A stretch of 64,000 nt of DNA. Source: Trematomus loennbergii (Eukaryota; Chordata; Actinopteri; Perciformes; Nototheniidae). Within the stretch, counting starts at the first letter, position 1, and the number at the start of each line of letters is the position of its first letter. The stretch spans positions 6,778,707-6,842,706 of the forward strand of contig JAAOOA010000056.1 in NCBI GenBank assembly GCA_012861695.1, given 5' to 3'. The notes below the pieces were generated by a model, which did not search any database, was not told the origin of the DNA, and was given only the letters and a program-made list of their open reading frames with translations. Below, in pieces: positions 1 through 13,399 of the stretch. The position numbers were made by a program, and so were the translations under genes.

Positions 1-610
1 TGAAGAAATGTATTACAGGAATTCCTTCTCATGTGACGTGATCAAATATGTGTCACATCAAAAGGAAGACATCCTTTTCACCACTTAATTGTCAGACATT
101 GATATTATATTACTGCTATATGACTACAGAATTTAAAGCAAATCATGCATAGTACTTTGGAGGATAAAACCACAATTAATAACATGTCTGTAGCATATTG
201 TGTTTACATTATATGGCTTTGAAATGCCATGTCTTAAAACCAGTAACACTGCATGGAGGTTTGACACTACTTTGTCATTTGAGTCCAACAATATGTGATC
301 CATATGGTGAAAAGACAGCGCTGCTTTACTCAAATCCTGCGTGTGAGACATTTATGACAGACAAAACCCTGCTGTGCTTATCTCTGTCGTTTGCTAAGGT
401 GTGTGTGACCGAGGCCGCTGTCCATGAATAGTGCCAACAAGATTCGATTTTTGATAACAGAATAAAACCCGTCCACCATGCCCAGCTGTGGGTCCATGCT
501 CTCTGCTGTAAACTCCCCAACTGCTGCTCCTCTGAGCTTGATTATCCCTTTGGAGACTGGAGACACATTTTATTGTTATATTGCGACTGCTGCTGACTCT
601 TCACGACTCT

Positions 611-611
<1 letters not shown>
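1..611. other. Unrecognised non-coding DNA
   Basis: No exon, repeat end or family resemblance was seen. Confidence 0.5.
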
Positions 612-663
<52 letters not shown>

Positions 664-685
664 CACACACACACACACACACACA

Positions 686-724
<39 letters not shown>

Positions 725-736
725 ACACACACACAC

Positions 737-792
<56 letters not shown>
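612..792 (+). repeat. CA microsatellite
   Basis: About 180 bp of nearly pure (CA)n with a few single-base interruptions. Frames through it on either strand are artefacts. Confidence 0.98.
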
Positions 793-795
<3 letters not shown>

Positions 796-2655
796 CAGCA
801 TCTAACCAGAACAAGCTGTTTTCCTTTGCCTCTGCTCAGGCCAGCACTTCATTATTTCAGTTTGGAAGCGGGCCCTGTCACATGTGTGTCCCACTCTCTG
901 GATGTTTCATCTCCACTACTGCCTGGAGAGTTTGTTATTTATGATGAACTGCTCCCATAAAACAAAGGGGTCACTAGCTGTATGAATATTTACATTTAAG
1001 AAGTGTTTGTGTTTGTGATGACTGCCATCAAACTTAATGAGGTTGCAAGACGTCATCTTACAAAAACGACATAGAGGTTGAATGTGATTAACTCAAAAAA
1101 CGACATATATGACTGTTCTATCTCAAGTTGTAAAAAATGAATTCCTTTTTTATGTTTAGGTTCCAAAACTATGCTGTATTGGTTTGAAAATAAATAAGCA
1201 TGTTTGTCACATACTCATTTTCCCAACATATTAACAGTGTTAATTAATGATCATGTGGTCATGTACTAACGTTAGGGGTGGACATCACTACAGGCCCAGA
1301 GACATTATCATGATCATTGAAATCACAATATGATATTATTGTAATATATTTGGCGATATTTTGCGTATAACATATATTGCAATTTAGAACCTTTTTTTCA
1401 ACTCTAAATTAGGCAGTTTGTCGACATTTGTTTTTTCTTATACGATTACTGTTTTGGCACATTTCGAATTGATTTCGCCAATGTCTCTTGTCTTGACCAA
1501 CTTCTAGTATAATCCTAGCAAGGGCATATAGGGGACTGAAAATAACTACTTGCAAGATTATACAATATTCAATAATATAATTATATAATAAAAGCTTGAT
1601 ACTTGGCGTCCGTGTGTCGAAACAATATTTCCACGCAACGTATACCGATACAATGCTGTAAATAAATGTTTCGCTCCCTCCATAAGATACGTCCAAACAT
1701 AGCAACGTAGTGACACACGCACTAACTATCGGTCTATACAATACTTCCAAAGCTCTTTTCATAATTGCTAAGATAAATTACAGGTTATCGACTGACAATA
1801 ATGCCAAATAATAATCGTACTTTGCTGCTTTCACATAACTTATACAGATAATTTTTGTTGTGAGGACGGCTTGATAAATAGAGTTTGATCTTGATTTTTC
1901 TTTTCTTTTTTTCTTGACGCCTCATATAAGATGATTTACTGGCTGGGTGAGTGTGATATTGAGGTATGATCTGGCATTCATCAACCAGGTGTTTTGCTGA
2001 CTCAGACAGCAGGTCTTAAAGGCCTGTGTCAACCTAAAGAGTTTGATAGTCAGAACTCAATATCATCACACCGTGGCAGCATCACTATTCACTTAAACAT
2101 GAAATAAAAAGGGCATGGAGGAATGTTAGACACACTGTTTTACTTTACCTTGAAGGCATATGAGAGCAGCATGTTGTTCTGTATCAGAGGAAAGTCTCTC
2201 TGAGGAACAAGGTGAAGTGGTTACAACAACAGAGACGTAAGGATTTAATCAGATCCATGTGGAAAACCCCAAACCATGTGAAAGCATATGGATCAAGAGA
2301 TGTTATGTTTCCTTGGGCAGACAATGTGCTAACGTACTGTTTCCAATAAAGAACAATTACAGAATCACGCTTTAACATTTTATGGTTAGTAGCGAAGAAA
2401 TGACATGCTCAAAATAAGAAATAACAGATTAGAAAGAAAAAGAACAATTGATCTCGATTAAAAGTGGGATAACAGTCTGTTTTCCTCTTCAGCACAAAAC
2501 TATAATTAATGAATGAACAAAAGGTTAGGGGATCAATTTTGCCAGGCACTCATTTTAAACGTCAAAACCATTTAATCTTAATCATTCTATGAATAATGAA
2601 TAACCCACCGTGTCACAATGTCCCCGCTCCTGTGACTCACATCGCTACAAATTCA

Positions 2656-2800
2656 TGACGTCAAATCAGTCAACACTGGAGCAGTGCGTGCGACACAAGA
2701 CGTCACTCAGGGAGTCAAAGGTCAGGGGACAGGAATGAATAAATGTTGTCTTTTATCAGAGAATTTTTTGAACAGCCAAAGATAAGCCGCTATGACGTCT
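2656..2800. promoter_or_regulatory. Cluster of CRE-like sites
   Basis: A full palindromic CRE, TGACGTCA (2656-2663), is followed by GACGTCAC near 2699 and GACGTC near 2793, with GTCAAAGGTCA (nuclear-receptor-like) near 2718. Such a cluster suggests an enhancer, but no transcript is linked to it. Confidence 0.25.
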
Positions 2801-5165
2801 GTGTATGGGCATGAATCAAATAACCTGTGGCACATCACACACTAGAGTCTGAAATCCTTTTGAACTCTAAGATCCGAGGAGAACAGATCAGTCAAGCTGC
2901 AATAAACAACTGTGAGGGGATGAAAGAGGGGAAAAGGGGAAAAGAGTGGAATCTGCATTTGTCCTAACGTGATTTCTCTGTTGGCTTATTTATTCCTTCA
3001 GACAGCGTTTCCCTCCAAAACCTTCACTAATCAAATGATTTAAGCGGTATGTTAGGCAGTGAGGTGAAGGCAGTGGGAGGTGTTGGGATCTGGTGTAGTT
3101 TCTGAATTAGAACATTGGAGTCACAGCCTGGGAAGAAGGCAAAATGTTCTCAGGCGTAAAAAAAAAGGAATGTTATTTGATTTTGTGAAACGTTTAATTT
3201 TGCTCTTTTTGTCACAACCAAGTCTGTTCCCCTGTTGGTTGTGTTTCATGTTAGTCCGTCTCAACCTGTGTCTTCCATGTCCTTGGTTTTCCAATTCATG
3301 TGTGTGTTTGGTTGCATTCTTGCCATTAAGCACTGTAGCTCATACCAGTACATATCCTAACTACTTGTCCGATCTTAACTTAAGATTTAAATAAAGGGAT
3401 AGTCCTGCAAACCCTAAACAGAGGGCTGTGTCATATTCTATCTCAGACCTCCTATGTTTTTTAACCATAACTATAAATTAGATTATTTGTTTGTTACGGT
3501 TATTCCTGAATCCATGTTTAGAATGTATTACGAGGCAACTAGAGATAGACCGTCTATAAAATCAACTGTTTTCACTGGTATCTGAATGGAAGTCTTTAAT
3601 CACCCCAAGCAAAGAAATAGTTTTGAGCCCAGTGCTTTCTTGTAGGCCTCTTTGAAGCCAGACCCAGCACATCAATCAAATTTAAAATGGACCTTATTGG
3701 TAGTCAACCTATTGGCTACCCATTAAGATATGTTCTGGTACATTTAAAGGATCCTAATGCAGATTCAGTAGCCACTAAATCATTGTGTTTCGGTTGTCAT
3801 GTTTCCCGTTTTCATTACCTAACCTAAGACCCAAGGCTGCCATTTTTGGCGAACTTAGGGTTGGGAATTACTTAAGTTTGGAAAGTTATGTAATAGCGTT
3901 ATGTCTCTTCTATATGCAATTTGGAAACATGTTTCTATGACATCAAACATCCTAAATGTCATTCAAACCCAGAAACACAGGATTTCATACTCAGGATGCT
4001 TCTGTTATGAGGTCTCTGGACTCTGACTACAAGAAACCCTGGCTAAAATGATCTCAATAAACCACAGCTTTTCCGTCCACTCTTCAACAGATCGTTGTCC
4101 AGTCTCAGTAGCAGCCACACAGGCCAAGCATCTGTACCTTTTGAGCAAAGTATTCCTCATGTTCTTGTTTTCTGTTTTTTCCCTGTTTCCAAATATTCCT
4201 GTCTGCTTGCCTGATCGTCTGCCAGTCTGCCTGCCAACAATTTCTCTCCAGCTTCTCCAGCCAGCCATGCCGCCCAGCAGCTATCTGTTCCACTTCTTCT
4301 CTCTGCCGCCTCCAGACATCTCCACTTTTATACCATCTCCATCCACAGTGAGAACTGCAATAAACAAGATGATGCTTTATCTACCTTCTTCATCTTGGCA
4401 CTTGGGTCAACTTTCAAACCAACCTCACACTTTTGTTTTACTGTTGTCATTTGCTCTGCTAATTTATTTAGAGGTAAGAATGGGACTGTTCTTCAGTCAA
4501 GCCAAAGGTGATTAATACCATCTTCACAGTAATAGTGTCTATTTATTTTAGTCAGCATTCTGTAACAGAAAGAAATAGATGCTTGCTTCTTCTTGAGAAT
4601 CATTGGATTGGCTTATAGCCAACTGTTACTCTTAATTTCTGCTATCTCCTGTTCAATGCAAGGCAGGGTCAACAGTGGTTTTATCAGAGGTTTTTCTGAA
4701 AATCACTGCCTGCAGAAACGGAAACAAGTTAAATCAGAACCATGTAAAAACCAAAACAAATGTCTCAAAGACCCTAAAACGCTAAAACGAGGGTAAATGC
4801 AGAGTCAGGTTATACATTTCTTTGGGTTAATGGCTATAGGTGAGGCCTTTTACCATTACATTGTCATTTGATCAATTGTTTATAGTGCTACAGTCAGTAT
4901 CTGATTATAGCAGCTTTAGAACAAATTAAGTACATTCTTAAAAGTTACCAAAGCGAAATACAGAAATGGGGCGAAGCCTGCGAGCTAGTTCAGGCAGTCA
5001 ACTCGAGCACTTATGCTGCATTCATACATAACGCCCCTTGCCACTCTACAACCAAACAGAGTCTCCTTAATATGCCGCTCTATTTAACCTGCCAGATATC
5101 TCTCTATGCATTGCTTGCTGCTGCTTTGCTGCAGCTACTTCCACGTCGCTGCTGCTTGCCTGCCA

Positions 5166-5217
5166 CCACCACCCCAGCTTCCCCAGCTTCCACCCCAGCT
5201 TCCACCCCAGCTTCCAC
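5166..5217 (+). repeat. Short CCCAGCTTCCAC minisatellite
   Basis: Three to four copies of a 12-bp CCCCAGCTTCCA unit with one shortened copy. Confidence 0.85.
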
Positions 5218-6904
5218 CTGTAGGCTCTGGGGGTTAGTTATTTAATCATCACTCATCATGCTATGTATATCTGTGGAGTGATGAGACCCGAGCCTAGACA
5301 CCAAACTCAATGCTGCTTCTAATAAACATGTTAAAGAAACACGTGAGTTGTCTGACTGAATTGTAAATTATAAATTGAAAGAGTACATCCAAAGGTTTTC
5401 AAATTAAAAACGTGCACGATCTCAGTTTTTCAGGACCGACAAAGAGTATAGGATGAAAGATGAGAAGCCTGTAGGTTTACATAAAAGTCAATTCAGGTCA
5501 TCACAATAAACAGTTATACTGTAGGCAATAAAGCTGATATCATCTACTGGCTTAAAACCTCACTCGTAGTTTAGAGTACATTTGTGGCATTTCAAATTTC
5601 GATTGCCTTCCACATACTGTCCATCTGTAAAGTCGGCACTGCAACATTTTGGGCAGAATCCATGGAAAAACATCAATTGTAATTGGGGGTTAGATCAGCA
5701 CCGGGTGGATGTCATTTTCCTCCACATGGGAACTCAATTTATGGTTGAATTCTGAGGTTGAAATCACAGAAAGTAAAGGCGCAGCTGTCAGTCTGGTTCA
5801 GACGGGATGGAACAAGGAACACACAGGGTGGTAGGGTGCTGAGGTTTCACTGTAGTGTTGGGCTGCTGCCTGCAGACTTCATCACGAGCAGTTCCAGGTC
5901 CATTTTGAACACTGTGTGGGAAGAGCTCCCATCCGCAGGTCAGTCCAAAAGCAGGTTATTAAGATGAAATAAGGGCTTTCCTTTTGCTTGGACCTGCATG
6001 CCTCGTAACACAAGTATAATATACAGAGGATGTAGTACATGTAACACAATGTAAAACAGGAAAGAGCTATATAAAGTTTTATATGATATAATCTTGGGGA
6101 TCATCGGAATGGGGTTAAATGATAGGGTGCACTTCAGGATGGAGAAGGGAAGATGGCACCAAAACCTCTCATGATATGACGCCACAAAGTTTCCAGTCAA
6201 CCCAACATCATGAAACACTGATGAGCCAAAGAAGACACACGGATGTATCTTTATTACAATTTTGGAGGGAAATAATATGCTTAACTCCGGAGATGTGGCT
6301 AGCGGTGTCTAGGTCAGCGTCCAAACCAGTGGCACTCTGATTATGACTGACCTGAGTAAATATTAAACATGGCAAAAAAGAGAAATAAGGATAAAAAAAA
6401 GAGGATAAAAAGCCAACGGATGTGTAATTACATCAGGGCCATGCCCTTTGAAGTCATATCGCCCGGTAGAGATGAGGACACATAAAGCGTACAGCATAGC
6501 ATGTTGGCTATTCAAAATCTCATAAACTCACAATAACTTAAAGGATTGGTTCAGTTTGTTGATAAGTGGGTATGATGTACCTATCCATAATCAGTGTATT
6601 ACACACAGTAGACAGTGGTTTGCACAGGAGAAACAGACAGGAGCATCAGCACAGAAGCAAAGCAATGATCTGCTGTGGACCAGGGCAACAAGAAAACATT
6701 ATCATTATTTGTGTGCACCATATTTTGGATATTTTCATGACTATAACTTGCTGGTACAGCCCTTCTGAGGGCGTACCAACGCAGTTTCTTTTTACTCTTT
6801 CTTACTTCCATTTTACTTTCCACTGAGAAAGGCTCTTAAAAAGAAATGTGTATGTGAACACTACTTAATCTACTTTTCATTTCTTCTATGCACCTTTCTT
6901 GTAG

Positions 6905-7420
6905 GTGCTCAAAATCATGGATGTATAAAGAAAACTGGATACAGCGTTGGAGGCGGGGTCCTGTTCATTCCTATGAAAGCTGCTCAGTGGTGCATGAAGC
7001 CAAAATGGCCTGACTTAATGGAAGGAAAATCCCCGATCACCTGGGTTCTTGCATACACACTTGTGTTTCGATAAGTCCCGCCTCCGATCAGCTATTTAAC
7101 GGGGGGTAATAACTCTGGATTCAGCTTTTAGCGGAAGTAACAACTTGTAGGCCTTAATTATTTAAATGAAGGCTATTCAAGTGATCTTACTGGGTAGTTG
7201 ATTTACCTGAAAAAAGATTGTACGCTGATTTACAAATGCCTCTTTCCCTATGGAAGTCAATGGTAATACGGCTATTTGGGCCCAATTACGTCACAGACTG
7301 ATACAAAGGTTGTCGTACCACCGTTTGGCCACTACGGAAATGTGCTTTAAGGCTTGGCTCCCTTCCTTGGGGGCTGGACTAAAAATCATGCTTTTTGACA
7401 GCAGCTTCCATGCGGTAAAA
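6905..7420. repeat. Candidate dispersed non-autonomous repeat
   Basis: The sequence includes ACAGCGTTGGAGGCGGGG, CATTCCTATGAAAGCTGCTC and AAGCCAAAATGGCC, resembling fish non-autonomous elements known to me only by general appearance. Ends were not found. A SINE follows directly. Confidence 0.25.
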
Positions 7421-7421
7421 G

Positions 7422-7622
7422 GAGGCTGTGGCTCAGTGGTAGTGTGCTGGACTTTGAATCAGCGGATAGCAGGTTCGAGTCCCACTGCAGTCAGCATGTC
7501 ATTGTGTCCCTGGGCAAGACACTTCACCCCAAATTGCTCCTGTGGGGATTGTCCACAGTACTGAATGTATGTAAGTCGCTTTGGATAAAAGCGTCTAACA
7601 AATGACATGTAATGTAATGTAA
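7422..7622 (+). mobile_element. tRNA-derived SINE
   Basis: The head has a perfect A box (TGGCTCAGTGG, 7429-7439) and B box (GGTTCGAGTCC, 7472-7482), the internal RNA polymerase III promoter of tRNA genes. The body contains CCTGGGCAAGACACTTCACC and the tail GGATAAAAGCGTCTAACAAA with ATGTA repeats. It is not a functional tRNA. The tail is shared with the SINE at 58675-58799. Confidence 0.85.
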
Positions 7623-8469
7623 CTCATGTCTGTTTCTCTGCACTGGGGACTTAGCGACCGCTATATACTGACTTTGGGTAAGTACACAGTATACATACCC
7701 CACCTAAAATCCTCTGAAGTATCCATTGAACAGGGAGGAACGAAATGTCTAGAGTGTTGTAGTAATGGCTGGTGTTAATCTCTGAACATCTATGCATTAT
7801 TAACCAGGGGCTGCAGACAACATCCAGTAAAATGACAGCAACATGAAAAATCGTCTTCATCTCGTTCTTCAATTGATCTCAGGGTGAACGCCTCCTGTGG
7901 GATGTGAAAGTAGAAGGCATTGCCATATTTTTCGCAGGCCATTTGGTGAGTAATAGGAATGAATGATACAGAGTGAATCAGGATACCTGCTGCAGCTGTA
8001 TCAGACTCCTGGTATTATGTGTTAATTAATTCCCTAACATACCATCAGGGTTTGAAAAATGGTTTCATTTACAAAACACGAGCTACTGCAGTCATGGGAG
8101 ACTGATTTTTGACAGCGCTCATCTTTTAATAAGTAATCACGCTGCAATTTGTACAGTTTTGGGTCAAAGTATGGCAGTTTAAATCAGGGATTTGGCATCT
8201 CTGTTTTCAGATTTTCCTCTTTTGCTGTCTTTCATTTCCGAATATACAAATGAATCATCGCGCCAAGATTTAATTATGAATCGTAGGTTATTCTGGGTGA
8301 GTTTGTCTTCTGCTCTTACTTTACACTACTTTGATGCTCTAGCTGGAAGGATCAGTATACGGATCCAAATCTTCGCTCGTAATTCTCAAAGCTCTGAATT
8401 ATGTGCTGGATCTTACCTGCACTCTTAATCAGGATGGCTCCTTGGCAAGCACTGGAATGAATCGATTGA
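7623..8469. other. Unrecognised DNA left of the LINE fragment
   Basis: The right part (8190-8469) may still be eroded LINE sequence, because open frames continue, but no motif is clear. Confidence 0.4.
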
Positions 8470-9085
8470 GTCAAACTTGGAGCGTTTTATGCAAGGAGGC
8501 ACGCTAAACCATGGTAAGGTCAAGGGAAAAAATATAAAACTGAGATTTGTCACAAATTGTAAAGCACTTACACATCACTGTACCCTGTATGCCAAGGCAG
8601 GTTTGCCATCACTTACTGTACGGAGGCTCAGTCATTGGTACACGTTTATTTATAAAGCTTTGTTGGGTAAACTCCCGTATTATATCTGCTCTCTGATAAC
8701 ACAGAGAGTTGCAAGCAGCTATTGTCTGAGATCGCATGATGTAGTATTGTTAGATGTGCCAAGAGCAAGGACTGTCTTAGGTAAAACAGCTTTTATGTGC
8801 GCAGCTCCACTTGCTTGGAACAATCTTCAGCAAGAATTGAAACTGAGCAATCTCATTCCTCTGCATGTTTTTAAACCTAGGCTAAATGAAATGCTCGTTG
8901 ATACTATGGGTACTTGTAAATGTCTATAACTATGTAAATGTATCCTGTAAATATAATGTATGATGTCCTTTATTGTTTTATGTTTCATGTGGAACCTATA
9001 TGCTGCAGGTCTCCCTTGAAAAAGAGATCTATGATCTCAATGGGACCATCTGGTTAAATAAAGGTTTGAAATGAAATGAAATGAA
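8470..9085 (+). mobile_element. CR1/L2/Rex1-type LINE, 3' fragment
   Basis: An open segment (8477-8929) resembles the C-terminal end of non-LTR reverse transcriptases: SHWYTFIYKALLGKLPYYI, then CAAPLAWNNLQQELK and HVFKPRLNEML. It is followed by a typical 3' UTR (GGTCTCCCTTGAAAAAGAGA, GATCTCAATGGGACCATCTG) and a GAAAT-repeat tail. The 5' end is lost, as expected for LINE copies. The catalytic part of the polymerase is missing. A matching tail lies on the minus strand at 31788-31905. Confidence 0.8.
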
Positions 9086-9461
9086 AAACCTAATCACAGA
9101 GTATGCCAAAAAGTAGTTCACATGTCCTCTCAGTTGGTGGTTCTGAGAATATTTCAAAAAATGTTTTATCTTTCCCTTGCTTTCATAAATAAAATGTTAT
9201 AGGATATCAGGATCTTTGCTTTAAAGCTACTCCTGGGAAAGTACTGATGCTACCACAAAATCAAACTGCAAATTCATTGGGAGTGTGTGTGGTAAGTGTT
9301 TATAAACAGAATGTGTGTGAGAAAATGTAAAAACTGTGTCCTGATGTAAGTATTAGCACTTTTAGGAGCAACTGATATTCAAATGTATGATCTCTGTAAT
9401 AGTGCTGCAAATAGTTGTAACAATATTTCAAAAGTGGATACAAACACCAACACTTCCATGT

Positions 9462-12364
9462 CAACCCAGTCTCACGGCATTTCATGTAATAGTCACGAAA
9501 TAAATGTAATCTATTGACTCGTGTTCACGACCAAGGTACGTTTAACCGTTTGTTTTTTAGTTCTAATTGAAACTAATAATAAAACAGAAACGGGTCGTTT
9601 TTTTGTTTTTCAATTTTGCCCCAAAACCAAAAACGGAAATTCAGCTCGTTTTTCGTTTTTCTGTTCTTACTGTTAAAACAAGTATACCACTCAATGTTTC
9701 GTTTCCATAGGTGGGTGGGTCTCCAGTGCCTCCTTGCTTCTGATTGGCTAGTTTGCCCTATGCTTGCGCTGTACTCTTCAAAATAAAGGTGTACTTGTTT
9801 AACTTTTGTCGAGTTTCTGAACATATATAAGGAGCTGTGAGCTCTGAGTGCTAACATCTAACGGCTGTGTTGTTTTTCTGGGGTTCTCATTGAAGATGAC
9901 GTCACGGCTCCGCCTACACTGCGTTACTATAGTAACTACCCCAGTTCCTAAACTGTAATGGAAGCGCAGCATAAAGTGAGCCGGCCCTGTTAAGGCCCAA
10001 CGCGGCCAAGCAGTACCGAGCGTGGCCGAGGCCGACCGTGTGGTGGAAATGCGCCATTACATCACCCCTTATAACAATTTTCTTTCCTTTCTTCTCTTTT
10101 CTCTTCTCTTGACTGAATTAAAAAGTCCAGTCTTTAAGTAATATTTGAAGTCCTTTTCCTGCACCTTTTTAAGGCTATGTTTGCAATATGTATTCAAAGG
10201 TCACTTTTTAAATAAATCAATATCTGAGGTTAGCAAACAGATACTGCCTTTATCTAGAGAGCCAATGACACCCATGAAGAATTGCAAATCTTTTCATCTG
10301 CTGTATTAATAAAATTGCCATGTGTTTTCAAATTGAAAATAAGGCACTGTCAGCCCAGAACATTATACAAAATATATATATTTTAAAAGGGACCCGTAAG
10401 GCTTAATCAATGTTATATATAGATCTTTATATAATATCAATATTATAATAAACTTCAACCAAAGTCAATTTCTGGAGTGGTGTTTGACATAGTTTACGTT
10501 CAATTTCAACTATTCAACCTTTTTAAATAATTTACTTTAATTTAGAAAAGGTTTTTCTGAGAAAAATGTACAAACAAATTGAAAAATACAAGTTTAATAG
10601 GACAATGTGGATTTATTTTCTCTCACCTTGTAAGTACACAATCAAATAATCTATAATACGGCTTTGGACTTCACTCACCAAACATTTTTTTTTTAATGTT
10701 TTGCATTTGTACTATTTTGTAGTCAATTTGGACAAATATCTTTCGAACTAAAAATATCATTGCATATGTGTGAATATGTATACCCTGCTCACTCCGTATT
10801 ATTTTAGGTACAATTTATATTTTAAATGTAATGAAAAAGCCAACTCAATAGTGTGTTAAAAATAGACTTTAGGATATTGTAAAACAAAAAACTGCTATAT
10901 AATGTATTTTAACCTCCTTTATCTTCACATTGGCTTTACACCCTCTATCCTTGGTGGTCACTTTGACCCCAGGAGTTTAAAGCTCAAGAAAATGATCATA
11001 TTCAAAATTGTTACCAAAATGTACGTTTCAAGTACTTTATGTTTCTTAGTTGACTATCTAAATATCCATTTAAATAAAACACTATAGCCATTTTCATTAC
11101 ATTAGCAGCACTAAACTTACCCTGTTTTTCACGTGGGGACCAAGATAACTTTCCATTTTTGGAAAGTAATGTTTCTGCTTGTGTTTGACAGACAACAGGA
11201 GCATCTGCATGGGGTATTCAGGGTGGACAATTTGACAGAGGATTTCTCTGAAAGTACAAAATAAAAGTATTTTATAGTCTTTGCGCTAGTAGTCTAACTA
11301 CTGAGTCCAAAATGATCAGTCTTCGAACTTAAAAGTATTTGTATTGCTCGTCACATATAGCAGCAAGACAGGCATTGTTGTACCATGGAGGGGACTTTGA
11401 CAGGAGAGTATCAAGAAGTACACAGTAAAAATATTTCATAGTATTTGGGATAGTTGTAACTACAACTGATTCTAACTTCATCAGTCTTATGAAAAACGTA
11501 TGGCCAAAAATAGTGTTATCGCTCATCAAAGATAGCAGAAGCTTGTCATTTTTGCACTGTGTAAAGGCAAAGAGTTAGAACCTTTATTTTGAAGAGTACA
11601 GCGCAAGCATAGGGCAAACTAGCCAATCAGAAGCAAGGAGGCACTGGAGACCCACCCACCTATGGAAACGAAACATTGAGTGGTATACTTGTTTTAACAG
11701 TAAGAACAGAAAAAACGAAAAACGAGCTGAATTGCCGTTTTTCCGTTTTGGGGCAAAATTGAAAAACAAAAAAACGACCCGTTCTGTTTTTTGTTGTTGT
11801 TTCAATTAGAACTAAAAAACAAACGGTTTAAAACGTACCTTTGTCGTTCACCAACTCGATTTTCCCATTCTTTTCGTGTCACACAGAACGATATTAAAAG
11901 CAATGTATTTCTATTGGTAGTATGTTTCGGTCTTGAAAGACCAGAAGCTGTGTGGTTCATAAAAACATTTTCTTACTCAATATCAAGCCACGATTATTGT
12001 TTTTATTTTAAATTGTATAATGTCGGACTTTTTTTGCCATCAACGAGGAAAAGAAATGGGGCTCAGAGCCTCAGAATACTGAAATGTGTATTTTTTAAAT
12101 ATTGTTTTCCTTCTAATTTGTTATTATTTGGTGCAGGCACGAAACATACTACCAATAGAAATACATTGCTTCTAAAATCGTTCTGTGTCAGAATACTGAA
12201 ATCTGTATTTTTAAAAATCTTTTTTTCCTTCTAATTTGTTATTATTTACATTGCTTTTAAAATCGTTCTGTGTGACACGAAAAAAATGGGGAAATCGTGT
12301 TGGTGAACACGAATCAATAGATTAATTTTGTGACTATAACACGAAATGCCATAAGACTGGGTTG
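9462..12364. mobile_element. Foldback-like DNA transposon, 2.9 kb, 7-bp TSD
   Basis: About 70-bp imperfect terminal inverted repeats start CAACCCAGTCT and are flanked by the exact 7-bp direct repeat TCCATGT (9455-9461 and 12365-12371). Inside is a second long inverted repeat (about 257-bp arms, 9533-9789 and 11581-11838). A third, smaller palindromic block lies on the right (about 11840-12310). The internal arms hold long T/A-rich tracts of GTTTTT/AAAAAC type. The 1.8-kb centre contains no open frame long enough for a transposase, so the copy is non-autonomous. The superfamily is not recognised from the ends. Confidence 0.75.
12077..12246 (+). repeat. Direct duplication inside the foldback element
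   Basis: A block of about 57 bp beginning CAGAATACTGAAAT and ending CTAATTTGTTATTATTT occurs at about 12075-12133 and 12188-12246 with small differences. It separates the two arms of the inner palindrome. Confidence 0.8.
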
Positions 12365-12651
12365 TCCATGTTCATCCCTCTGGGTCCATTTCTCAAAAAA
12401 AGGCCATTAGCCACTTGAATCTTCCAAATGGCGACCATTTTCCAAAATGGCTGCCATTTCCTGCCGAGGTAACCGTTCTTTTCCACAGAAGTTTAACCAC
12501 TGGATCAATTTAAGTGATGTTGGAATTCAATTACATTTTTTCACTTTCTTTTAGAAACTTCTTCAGAGATGTTTTGTGTCATTCTAAACGCAAAATGCTA
12601 AAATGTGGGCCTTATTAGAAAGCATTTGGGTTACTCAACCACACTAATACG

Positions 12652-13185
12652 TCCGGCAGTGGCTCAGTAAGTAGGGGCTTGGACTGTGAGCCTAGTTCAA
12701 GTCCCCGAACAGACTTAAAAATGGAGTGTGGACTGCTACTTGGAGAGGTAATTTCACATGCCTATGGATAGGCGGGGAGAGCCTTCCCCATTGGGGTCCA
12801 TGCACACTCTACACGTCGTATGGCCTTGTTCAACGGCGTGAGTGTGGAGGGCATATGCACGGCGGTGTCTTGGTCTACGCCAGGCCCCTTCATGAGGTTT
12901 TATTTTTGGGGGGGGGGGGGGGGGTGGGGGCTGTGGGTCAGTAGGTATATGACCCCCCTGGACATAATGCACTTATGTTTTCCCATGCTCCTTAGGGACC
13001 CGGGAAACATGGTGCGCAGTAAGCCCCATACAGGGCTGGAGGACTCTAGGCAGGCAGGGAGAGCCTTCCCCACTATCGTCCATGCACATCTACACAAGGC
13101 GTGTGTGAGTGTGGGGGACATGGTGCACTTACATTCTCCCCATGCTCCTTAGGGACCCGGGGAGCGGAGCGGAGCCCCACCAACA
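12652..13185 (+). mobile_element. tRNA-derived SINE with duplicated tail
   Basis: The head CGGCAGTGGCTCAGTAAGTA (A box) and GTTCAAGTCCCCGAACAGAC (B box) are typical of a fish SINE. The following tail is partly tandemly repeated: GGGAGAGCCTTCCCC at 12775 and 13058, and CATGCTCCTTAGGGACCCGG near 12985 and 13142. A 17-base G run (12908-12924) lies in between. Open frames across it come from the repeats and are not genes. Confidence 0.65.
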
Positions 13186-13399
13186 GAGCGGAGGGAGAAT
13201 GTGAATACGCAAAGCAGTGGACACTGAAACATGCACATACATTGGATAAATAACATAGGCGTTTAGTTTATTTAATAAAAGAGCACATGTTCAATGTGAA
13301 AAGTGACCGTAGATAGATTACTTCAGTTGCAATTTGGTGCTATATATATATATTTTTTTTTAATAAAAAACAAAAAAAAAAAAAAACACTTTGAATTTC

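Larger units (their letters stand above)
793..6904. other. Mostly unique non-coding DNA
   Basis: AT-rich, with the CRE-like cluster (2656-2800), the minisatellite (5166-5217) and a long but unconvincing frame at 4048-4515. No splice-flanked conserved exon was recognised. Confidence 0.5.

Noticed and set aside
542..814. Open frames through the CA microsatellite
   Set aside because: Purely (CA)n translations with no start context or splice support.
4048..4515. 155-codon plus-strand frame
   Set aside because: Composition follows a TC-rich stretch; no family likeness, no promoter, no splice or poly(A) context.
7422..7500. tRNA gene
   Set aside because: The A and B boxes are good, but the sequence continues into a SINE body and tail, and no cloverleaf was established.
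11791..12234. 147-codon plus-strand frame
   Set aside because: Lies in the inverted repeats of the 9462-12364 transposon; lysine/phenylalanine-rich from A/T tracts.
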